Shown here piece after piece: positions 10,398 to 17,987 of a stretch of DNA of 18,109 nt. The stretch is from Podila epigama (taxonomy: Eukaryota > Mortierellomycota > Mortierellomycetes > Mortierellales > Mortierellaceae), in assembly GCA_015679605.1 (NCBI GenBank), contig JAAAVE010000490.1:1-18109 (forward strand), given 5' to 3'. How positions within the stretch are numbered: the first letter of the stretch is position 1; each line of letters opens with the position of its first letter. The notes under the pieces are model-generated. The model saw nothing but the letters and a program-made list of their open reading frames with translations, had not been told where the DNA came from and did no database searches. The translations under genes were made by a program, and so were the position numbers.

Positions 10398-12030
10398 ATG
10401 CATTCCATCGTCACGCGATCAAACAGACGAGTCGGCTACATCTATAGTGCCGAGTATGCTGCACTGGCCTCTTTACTGCCGTCCAACGTTGACCGGGTAA
10501 CCACGTCTCCTTGTCATCTTTCGATATCGTCTTAATTGCATTATCGACAGTTCGATACACAACACACACGTCAAAAACACACAGATATCGCTCCAATCTC
10601 GATCTCTTGCGTCTCAACTATTCTCACCTCGGCCCTATTTCAATATCACATCTCCATCTTGTTCTAGTCTAAAAAAGTCCATGCTCTTATTGACGCTTAT
10701 GGCCTTTTGAGACTTCGGGATCTCTCGGTCATATCTCCTCGTCGTGCCACCGTCAAGGAGCTCTGTCGGTTTCATTCACGCGACTTTATTGACTTTCTCA
10801 AGACAGTCGAAACCACCGAGGATCAGCACCCTGATCACAGCGAGGAGGGTGATGAGGAAGAGCAGGTAGACAAGCTAGAGGAATATGGTCTACTCTATGA
10901 TTGCAGTGTCTTTGAGGGTATTGCGGCCTATGCCGAATATGTCGCTGGATCTACCATTGAGGCTGCCACTCTGCTCTGCGATGATGCCTTTGACATTGTT
11001 ATTCACTGGGACGGAGGAAGGTAACTGTCAATAGCAAGGAAGCCGCCTCTAACTTGTTCTCATGAAATGAACATGAGAAATGAATCATCCTCATACATGT
11101 CTTTTTTTTCTTCTTTCTTTTCTGGGAAACTTACTCATAGACACCATGCCAAAAAGGACATGGCTGCTGGATTCTGCATCGTGAACGATATTGTGTTGGG
11201 AATCATGGAGCTTCAGAAGACATTTTCCAAAATCCTTTACCTTGACGTCGATTGTCACCACGGTGATGGTAGGAAAGGGGAAGGAGGGCAACTTTCTTTT
11301 TGATAAGAGATCAGGTATGATCTGTAACTGAACACACTATATTTTTTTGTGCCACGTTCCTAGGCGTTGAAAACGCGTTCCAGTTTACAGACAAGGTCCT
11401 CACAGTGTCGCTGCATCATTATGCAGAGGGATTCTATCCTGGTACAGGCAACGGAAAAAGGCCTTCACCGAGGAGTAAACACGTTGTCAATGTGCCCCTC
11501 AAAACAGGACTCTCGGACGAGACGCTTGCTCGTATCTTTGACGACATGATTGAGCCACTTAAGGAAAAGTTTTCCCCAGATGCTGTTGTGTTTCAATGTG
11601 GCGTAGATGGTAAAGACTGTCCTGCATGCTCTTTTTGCTCTCATTCAAAGAGTCAACAAGTTGAAACACAAAGAACTCTAACGTGTTTGACAAGTGTTTA
11701 GGTATGGCTGGGGATCCACTAGGCAAATGGAATCTTGGCTTGAAAGGGTATGGTCATTGCCTCAAAGCAATGATGGAATGGAAAAAGCCATTGATAATCC
11801 TTGGAGGAGGTGGATACAACAGCACATCTACTGCACGATGTTACGCGTATCTGACGAGTGTTGTTCTCGGGCGAGAGAATTCTGAAGAGATTCCTGAACA
11901 CGAATTCTTTGAAGAATACGCGCCTGATTTCCTCCTGGAGACCGAGTTGAGAAGACAGCCTGATGAGAACGTGGACAGTTACTTTGAAGAGGTTCAAAAG
12001 CTGGTGACAGAACAAGCCCATGACCTTTAA
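10398..12030 (+). CDS. Class I histone deacetylase, HDAC8/Hos1-like, 384 aa, five exons
   Basis: Zinc-dependent lysine deacetylase of the arginase/deacetylase fold. Exons are 10398-10496, 10668-11020, 11141-11268, 11364-11609 and 11702-12030 (1155 nt). ATG at 10398 is the first after an in-frame TAA at 10386. The protein runs end to end with human HDAC8 (377 aa): VGYIYSAEY at the start, YDC (Asp111, equivalent to HDAC8 Asp101), HHAKKD (His152 and His153, catalytic), [10 protein letters not shown] (Asp188 and His190, zinc), AGDP (Asp280, zinc), GGGGYN (Tyr314, transition-state Tyr) and [15 protein letters not shown] near the C-terminus. An acidic insert (EEGDEEEQ) sits before the YDC loop. There is no C-terminal extension, unlike Rpd3/Hos2-type enzymes. 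Human HDAC8 and yeast Hos1 deacetylate cohesin Smc3; the same substrate here is inference. It is divergent from the EPG5-like gene. Confidence 0.9.
10497..10667 (+). other. HDAC8-like gene intron 1
   Basis: The donor is CCGG|GTAACC and the acceptor TTGTTCTAG|TCT, 171 nt apart, phase 0. Joining gives ...[17 protein letters not shown]..., which matches the HDAC8 helix that follows the N-terminal strand. Without this splice the gene would lose its conserved first strand. Confidence 0.8.
11021..11140 (+). other. HDAC8-like gene intron 2
   Basis: The donor is GGAAG|GTAACT and the acceptor CTTACTCATAG|A (120 nt), phase 2. Joining restores WDGGR-HHAKKD, the catalytic histidine motif. A T-rich tract precedes the acceptor. 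Confidence 0.9.
11269..11363 (+). other. HDAC8-like gene intron 3
   Basis: The donor is GATG|GTAGGA and the acceptor GTTCCTAG|GC (95 nt), phase 1. Joining gives [12 protein letters not shown], the standard zinc-ligand region of class I deacetylases. Confidence 0.9.
11610..11701 (+). other. HDAC8-like gene intron 4
   Basis: The donor is GATG|GTAAAG and the acceptor GTGTTTAG|GT (92 nt), phase 1, with a CTAAC branch site about 20 nt upstream. Joining gives CGVDGMAGDP, with the zinc-binding Asp280 in the correct spacing. Confidence 0.9.
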
Positions 12031-13640
12031 GCCAGTCTCTTTTCTATATCCACTCTTGCCCATTCATCGCATCCAACACTTTTACATCTACTCCAATGCA
12101 CCTTGCATCAATCCACATCCTCTTTGCATAAATGCAGTCTAGACTCTGGATTTTTGCTCAATTGACCCAATGAGAATAATGGCGCTTCCAAGGCTGCTGA
12201 TCCAAATAAGGGTCCCTTGAGCAATGGCGCAGTATTTTTAGGTTAACAAGTTGAAGTGTGAGCGAGTGGAGATAGGGAAGAATGAACAAAAGAAAGAAAC
12301 AAAGAAACAAAGGGAAAAAAAAAAAAACGCCATGATAGAGATGATGCGATGCCAAAGTTAAATGTATCAATGTAAATGTACTTGCTCCATTTGCTCCATG
12401 TATCTTTTTTCTCTCTTTCCACTGCATGCTGTAGCGCTCTTTCAGCCTGCAAATCCGATTAGTTCAGACGGAACCATAATTAGGCGGCGTAATGTACGAA
12501 TTAACCATATTGGGTCAGCACTATGTTGAGCATCATTTTCCCATGCGATTCGGCTTCTTTTTGTTTTGTTTTGTTTTTTTAAGGTTTCGGTATGCAGTTC
12601 ACTCTGTCCACATTTTGCCTCAACAACACAGCGGTTTGTTCCTGAGAACTTGGTCTTGTTTTCCTTGGTTGTGATAATTGGAATGGAGTTTGGCAACAAT
12701 AGAAGGTTGAATGCACTTTTGAATGTTTTCCATGTGAGAGTGCTTCATGTGCAATTTACAACTGCAAAAATTATTTTGTCAGGGGGGAACAATCAGGGGT
12801 ATGAAGGTAAAAGAGATAACAGGCCCGGAGGAAGGAGGTTCATTTCGTTTTTAATGCATTATTTTTACATTATTGGTGAATGCGGACACTGCTTTGTATA
12901 TCAGTATGTCAAGGAGATACTTTTTATAAGCAAAATAAAGGCAATCTACAAACAAACAAAATGCGGATCGAAATCAATTCCATGTATGGCAGCATGAAGG
13001 AGGGTGGATATGGCTGGTCTGACTTTCTAAAAAAAAAAAAAAAAATGGAAGGTAGCAGGTATCCTGCCGGCTGTACATGTGCCAACCTAATTAACCAGAC
13101 CAATCTTGGCTGGTTAATTGGTATTCATACGATGACTCTTCTCTATATATCCAACTACCTTGGAGGTAACCAGCAGACAGCTGCGGTGGAGAGCACTAAA
13201 CAAAAAAAAATAAAAAGGCGAGCAGATGGATGCAATTGAGGTCCAAAAAAATAATGAGAGAGGCAAAAAAAAAAGGACGGAAGTCATCCCATTGGACGCT
13301 CATCTTTTTTGCTTTGCACATGGCCATTGAATGTTTATTGATACATGGCATACATGTAGTAGTACACATGGAAGCCTTTGAGGCATGGCAATGATGTGAA
13401 AAAAGTAAGCTCACGCCTTCTAACCTTGTCCATTGGCGGAAACAACTTCCGTGGATGCGGACTCGACCCTTGCATCTCGCACCACTCGTTGCTCCATTGG
13501 CAGTGAGTGTATGTATGTGAATGTGTAATGGCCGTTCTGTTTTCGTAATAATATGAGGAGCGTGTGGGTAACATGTTGCTGTTGATACAAAGAGTTTTGT
13601 ATATCATGCAAGTGGGTAACATTGTGTACTAGTAGTGAGT
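12031..13640. other. Gene-poor intergenic stretch after the HDAC8-like gene
   Basis: About 1.6 kb with no convincing gene. It is A/T-rich, with homopolymer runs (A tracts near 12316-12327 and 13029-13046, T tracts near 12570) and a hairpin at 13089-13119. A few short minus-strand islands read like coding sequence but do not assemble into a gene model I can defend. No reverse transcriptase, transposase, tRNA or rRNA was seen. It should contain the HDAC 3' UTR; no clear AATAAA follows the stop. Confidence 0.5.
13089..13119. repeat. Perfect 10-bp inverted repeat (hairpin)
   Basis: AATTAACCAG at 13089-13098 is exactly complementary to CTGGTTAATT at 13110-13119. Inside the 11-nt spacer, CCA and TGG can add three more pairs around an ATCT loop, with one bulged A. 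Function is unknown: it could be an RNA hairpin, a small terminal-repeat remnant or a palindromic protein site. Confidence 0.7.
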
Positions 13641-13683
13641 AGTGTTATAAGTAGAATATCAATTGACCAATTGACTCGAACAA

Positions 13684-13703
13684 ACAGACAGACAGACAGA
13701 CAG
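13684..13703. repeat. ACAG tetranucleotide microsatellite
   Basis: Five tandem ACAG units. It is followed at about 13709-13731 by two copies of a 10-nt TGTTGGACAC repeat and then by CATG-rich imperfect repeats to about 13800. Confidence 0.9.
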
Positions 13704-14079
13704 GCTGGCTGTTGGACACTGTTGGACACTGGTGGGAAACAAGAGCATCCTTTCCCATGCCCATGCTTATGTCCATGTCATGTCCATGCTTATGCTAAGG
13801 GGACATGTGCAGCACATGTTTGGACATTCACACATTCACACGTTCTCCATAAATACCCATCCCAATGTTCCAACACCTCTCTTTTTCTTCCTTTGGCCCA
13901 TCGTCATCCCCTTCTCCACCCCCTGGAAACCTCATTTACACTCATTTAACTTAACGACCCCTTCCCGCATACATACACTAATCCTTCTCATCTAATTTAC
14001 TCTGTCCCCCCTGTCCGCACCCGTTCCTATTCCTCATCCCCTGTTCCTGACTCGCTCGTCTTGCACCGTTTCGATCCGT

Positions 14080-14086
14080 TATAAAA
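14080..14086 (+). promoter_or_regulatory. TATA box of the subtilase gene
   Basis: TATAAAA lies 74 nt before the start codon, followed by a TTTC repeat and a C/T-rich leader ending in CATCTACA-ATG. Spacing fits a short 5' UTR and a well expressed TATA-type gene; the start of transcription is inferred. Confidence 0.6.
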
Positions 14087-14089
14087 TCC

Positions 14090-14113
14090 TTTCTTTCTTT
14101 CTTTCTTTCTTTC
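14090..14113. repeat. TTTC microsatellite in the 5' leader
   Basis: Six perfect TTTC units between the TATA box and the subtilase start codon, probably overlapping the transcription start. Confidence 0.9.
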
Positions 14114-14153
14114 TCCTCCTTCACATCCACCAAAAAAACATTGTTCATCTACA

Positions 14154-14957
14154 ATGAAAATCTCTGTCATCTTGTCCACACTTGCCGCTGCCGCGCTGGT
14201 CTCGGCCGGCAAGTTCCATCCTTTGCCTAAAGCCGACACTCGTCATGTCCCCGGTGGTTTCATTGTCGAGTTCCAAGACGACATCCCCCGTACCGTTGCC
14301 CACAATGCCCTCAACTCCAAAAAGGTGGACTACAAGGTCCGCAACGATTACTCTGTCTTCAACGGCGCCGCCATCTCTGTCAACTCAAAGCACGACGGTA
14401 ACGACATCGCCGCCATCCCCGGCGTCAAGAACGTCTGGCCCATCACCCTCCACTCCATCCCCAAGGTCGTCAAGAGTGACAAGAAGGCCAATGACCCCCT
14501 CACCGCCAACCTCCACCAAATGACCGGAGTCGACATTGTCCACAAAAAGCACAAGCTCACCGGTAAGGGTATCAAGGTTGGCATTATCGACACTGGTGTC
14601 GACTACAAGCACCCTGCCTTTGCCGCCAAGGGTGCCAAGGACGGCTGCTTTGGTCGCCGCGGCAAGAACTGCCGTATCACCCACGGTTGGGACTTTGTCG
14701 GTGATGCCTATGATGGCTTCAACCAGCCCAAGCCCGATTCCGACCCAATGGACTGCCAGGGACACGGTACCCACGTCGCCGGAATTGTCGGTGCTAACGC
14801 ACTCAACATCAAGTCTTCACCCAAGCCTCCACAGCCCTTTATCGGTGTAGCTCCCGAAGTCTCCTTTGGAGCTTATCGTATCTTTGGTTGCGATGGCCAG
14901 GCTGGTGACGATGTCATCATGGCTGCCATGGAAATGGCCTTTAACGACGGCATGGAT
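14154..14957 (+). CDS. Secreted S8 subtilase, 5' exon only (truncated; catalytic Ser absent)
   Basis: First 268 residues of a secreted subtilisin-family serine endopeptidase, of the fungal type related to Vpr/C5a-peptidase-like S8 enzymes that are usually about 900 aa. A signal peptide covers residues 1-18 (MKISVILSTLAAAALVSA, cut before Gly19). An I9-type propeptide follows (about 30-105). The catalytic Asp146 is in IIDTGVDYKHP and His204 in GHGTHVAG; FIGVAPEVSFGAYRIFGCDG is also typical. Codons strongly favour C/G in the third position, unlike the EPG5-like gene, suggesting high expression. The exon ends with AFNDGMD at a consensus GTAAGT donor, exactly where the NMSLGGG strand should follow. 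Neither that motif nor the GTSMA serine motif is seen in the remaining 3.1 kb. It could be a broken gene, an assembly junction, or an exon whose partner lies outside the window. As it stands it cannot encode an active protease. Confidence 0.85.
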
Positions 14958-14963
14958 GTAAGT

Positions 14964-14995
14964 ATTAAGCTTTTTTTTTTATTAAGCTTTTTTTT
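14964..14995. repeat. Tandem duplication of ATTAAGC plus T tract
   Basis: Two adjacent copies of ATTAAGC followed by 10 and 8 T residues, starting six bases inside the intron-like sequence after the subtilase donor. They mark the point where subtilase homology ends. Confidence 0.85.
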
Positions 14996-15008
14996 GTTGT
15001 TGTGGCAT

Positions 15009-15080
15009 TCTCCATCCATTCATCCATTCATCCCATCCATTCATTCATTCCATCCATTCATTCATTCCATCCCATCCAAG
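15009..15080. repeat. Imperfect CATT/CCAT tandem repeats
   Basis: Irregular array of CCAT, CATT and CCCAT units downstream of the subtilase donor. In the open frame it translates as Ser/Ile/His/Pro-rich filler. Confidence 0.75.
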
Positions 15081-15397
15081 CTACAAACTGCTCGCAGCTA
15101 TTGCATCTCTTGCTCTGTCACCCACACTCACTCGAGCCTCACTCGTTGCCTTTCCAACTTTTATTTCTCACACTCTAACCAAACACCGCGCTATTTTTTT
15201 TTATCGCCTATATCACTTTCATCTTCCACAGCTTTGCTACTCGCACCTTGTCCGACACCAAGCGCCTACAACAGAAACAGCAATAGCCAAAAGGAAATAG
15301 CAACAACAACAGCAACATCAACAACAACAACAACAACTCCTACTTCTCTCTCTCTCTCTCCCCCCCACCTCACCTCACCCCACCTCACCCCACTTCA

Positions 15398-15452
15398 CCC
15401 CTCCCTCCTTCTCCTCCTCCTTCTCCTTCTCTTTCTTCCTCCCTCCTCCTCC
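15398..15452. repeat. 55-nt homopyrimidine tract
   Basis: Uninterrupted C/T on the plus strand, 60-115 nt before the methyltransferase start codon. Likely a C/T-rich promoter or leader element; it encodes a run of Leu in the open frame, which should not be read as a membrane segment. Confidence 0.8.
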
Positions 15453-15512
15453 AGCTCAACTCTTTTTACCATTCCAATTCCATCCTCATTCATCGGCTTT
15501 GCCTCACGAAGA

Positions 15513-17987
15513 ATGGGCAACGTGCCTTCGTCCACTTCCACAGAGCCGTTGGCTCAAGGCAAGCACCGCAACATGTCTACCATCTCTTTACCACCCACCA
15601 TCCCTCGCCGCCATAACATCAAAGAAGCCGAGCGCAAAGAGATCTTTCCAATATCCGACGAAGGTGCTCCGCCCATCGCCGGTCGCCGGGGCTCCATAGG
15701 CTTCTTCCGCGGCAGGCGCGCCCTCGCGCCCATGTCCCTCAACCACGAGCAACTCTTCCAGAACCTTCAGAACCTACAGAACCTCGACATGACCCATTGT
15801 TCATGGCAAAGCTACCATTGCCTCAACACGGCCGACTCTGACCCTTCTTCCAACATCCATTCCCTCTCCACCACACCTACCACTGCCGCCACTACTCCTG
15901 CCTTGACCGCCACACCTACCACCCCCGTCACCGGCTGTTACAATCAAAGCCTGGGTCTAGGCCAAGGTCATAATTATGGACAGGGATACGGACACGGACA
16001 CGGACACGGATACGGACAAGGACACGGACAAGGATATAAACAGGGACAGGGACACCTGTCTGCACCTTACAATGGACCCCGTTCCTTCTCACAACCAACA
16101 AGCCCCGTGGCAGCCTCAATACAGGATTACCACCCACGGCAGGAGCAAAAGTTGGCCTCGTTCATGAAGCGCAACTTGCTCCCTCCACATACACTCACCT
16201 CTCAGGCGCTACAACAAGGTCAGGACACCGCCAACCCTGATTCTTTCCCATCCGTCGTCAACTCTGTCTCGTCATCACTCGCCCATGATTGCTCCTCCGG
16301 CCCAACTTCACCCTCTGTCCCTGCCGACCACCGTCACTATGATCACCATCCACACAACCCTAATCACCATCACCACCATCAACAACCCCACCATACCGCG
16401 CGACCCACATTCGAGCACCAGTCAGGTCTAGACACGATACCTTCCACCATGGACGTTCCTACCCTCTCCATCTCCGAATGGGGTAACCGAGACCGGTGGG
16501 AGGGTGAACAAGAATGGTCAGATGAAATTCCACCAGGCCTCGAACACGATGATGGCCCCTGGGATACCATGGACAGGCAAGTTGTTTCGTTCTCTTCCTT
16601 GATCATACCGCTGCTCAACCTATTTATCCTTATCGCTTGTCAACAAACAAACACGCTCGAGGCGCCTATTTTTCCTTTCTGTTTTTTCTTGGAGAGTTTT
16701 TGTACCATTCTCTTTTCCATCATGCGCCTTATTCCACGTTTTACTTTTTCATTGTGGTTTGAGTCAAGTTTTTTTTTCTTTTTTTCTTTTTTGTGATGCT
16801 AGCTCGGTAGCTTGCTGGCTAGCCAACATGCTTGCATGTTTGTGGGAGATACTTCGCTTAGACTCGATTGTGGAGTCATCCTTTTCTTTCTTTGTGAACA
16901 TTCCATTTGCAGGAGGAAAAAGACAGACATAAGAGGGGAGACACAGGGAACGCAAGCAGTAATGGCACAGAGCTGATGCCATGCTTTGCGACATGCGATA
17001 TTAAAACCACGTTGTTTTTCTCATTCTCCACTCACTTTTAGTTACACTGTTGAGCAGCACATCACGCGAGCCACATTCAAGGGACAGAATTACTCAGCGC
17101 CACTAGACTTTTCAAAAAAACCAGAGCAACCCGCAACAGTGGAAGGAGTAGAGGCCAATGGTGTTCACATTCCTGCATCATCATCGCTCTCATCCATGGC
17201 CACCCTCAGCAGTGATAGCCAAGGCAACATGAATAGTCTCCCAAAGAAGCCACTCACGAGTAGGTACGATGAACGATCCCTCGTGATTCTCACTGTAGGC
17301 TGTGGCAACTCCCAGTGGGCAACAGAGATGGCTTTGGCCCACCCGCAGTCAGCTATCCACGCCATCAATGTCAGCCAGCTACCAACGCTGCCCGCCGTGC
17401 CTGAAACAACACCCACCTTTGACCTCGACAACCTCTTTTTCTACAACCTGGACGACAACTCACTCAAGATACCCTTTGTCTCCAACTCTGTCGACTACAT
17501 CCATGTCCGCCGGTTCCTTCCCAATGTCAACAAGACAAAGTACCTCGCCTTCCTGCGCGAGCTAGTCCGAGTCCTCAAGGTCGATGGCTATCTGGAGTTG
17601 GTCGAGCTAGACCTACGGCTCCGCGACTCTGGCGTGGATAGCTGCTGGCCCAGCTACTGGACGCTCATTGGCTTTGATAAGCTCGGCATCGACACATCAC
17701 TAGCCTTGAACCTAGCAGGGATCCTGAGGACGATGCCAGGGATGGATGTCGCGCACAAGTCGAGCGTGAACATGCCGGTGGGGATTCATGGTGGGCGTGC
17801 AGGCTTAGCTGCCGAGCTACTTTGTTGGCGCTTTGCAGCCAATGTGCGGCCTTGGTTGATGCGACAAGCCATGCTCTCTGGATCCGAGTTTGACGAGCTA
17901 CTCGAACGAGCACGCCAAGAAACTCGGGTCCTCAAGAGCTACCAAGTCTGTCACATTGCCGTAGGCCGCAAGACCTGTTCTTCCTAA
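15513..17987 (+). CDS. N-myristoylation-type, LaeA/UMTA-like methyltransferase domain protein, 669 aa, two exons
   Basis: Exons 15513-16576 and 17042-17987 join in phase 2 (2010 nt). The ATG is the first Met after the subtilase exon and has A at -3 and G at +4. Residues 1-6 (MGNVPS) fit an N-myristoylation signal, so membrane attachment is likely. Residues 2 to about 350 are disordered: Thr/Pro-rich, a Gly-His-Gln repeat (about 150-175) and a His-rich patch (about 270-290). Exon 2 carries a class I SAM-methyltransferase fold: motif I VGCGNSQW (440-447), SVDYIHVRRFL, LRELVRVLKVDGYLELVE and a C-terminal helix block. Motif I and the beta-2 end are degenerate: Ser445 replaces the third Gly, and Asn464 (HAINVS) replaces the usual acidic ribose-binding residue. 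Large families of this type are common in filamentous fungi; LaeA-like members regulate secondary metabolism, but the substrate here is unknown. Confidence 0.75.
16577..17041 (+). other. GC-AG intron of the methyltransferase-like gene
   Basis: The donor reads GACAG|GCAAGT, a perfect GC-type donor context, and the acceptor CACTTTTAG|T, 465 nt apart. Phase 2 on both sides creates AGT (Ser), giving DTMDSYTVEQHIT. No GT donor nearby keeps the frame with this acceptor. It is much longer than the other introns here and T-rich in its first third. Confidence 0.7.

Larger units (their letters stand above)
13641..14153 (+). promoter_or_regulatory. Upstream region of the subtilase exon
   Basis: The 513 bp before the subtilase ATG are rich in short tandem repeats (ACAG, TGTTGGACAC, CCATG/CTTATG, ATTCACAC). 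They become strongly C/T-biased from about 13850, as is common in fungal promoters. The core promoter is taken to be the TATA box at 14080-14086. No gene was found. Confidence 0.55.
14958..15512 (+). promoter_or_regulatory. Repeat-rich spacer and likely promoter of the methyltransferase-like gene
   Basis: 555 bp between the subtilase donor and the MGN start. In order: a near-tandem duplication of ATTAAGC plus T tract (14964-14995), CATT/CCAT repeats (about 15009-15080), a CAA-rich patch (about 15300-15336), a CT run, CACCTCACC repeats, and a 55-nt pure pyrimidine run (15398-15452). C/T-rich leaders are typical upstream of fungal genes. No stop codon occurs in the subtilase frame, but the translation is low-complexity and not conserved-looking. 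Confidence 0.5.

Noticed and set aside
10707-11024. Met at 10707 as the start of the deacetylase
   Set aside because: It would delete the conserved first strand and helix. The upstream exon 10398-10496 restores them with an in-phase splice.
13029-13046. Long A tract as the tail of a retrotransposed element
   Set aside because: No flanking target-site duplication, no reverse transcriptase or other element sequence beside it; similar A and T runs occur throughout the non-coding DNA here.
14958-15301. Short alternative second exon for the subtilase using the TTCCACAG acceptor near 15229
   Set aside because: It is in phase but adds only about 22 unrelated residues before a stop and does not restore any subtilase motif.
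15398-15452. Poly-Leu hydrophobic segment as a transmembrane helix
   Set aside because: It is the translation of a homopyrimidine tract upstream of the likely start codon, probably in the 5' leader.
14154-16796. The 880-codon continuous frame as one ordinary gene
   Set aside because: Subtilase homology stops at a GTAAGT donor, the middle is microsatellite and pyrimidine-tract translation, and its end (after 16576) lies inside an intron. I treat it as two genes and report the fusion only as a possibility.
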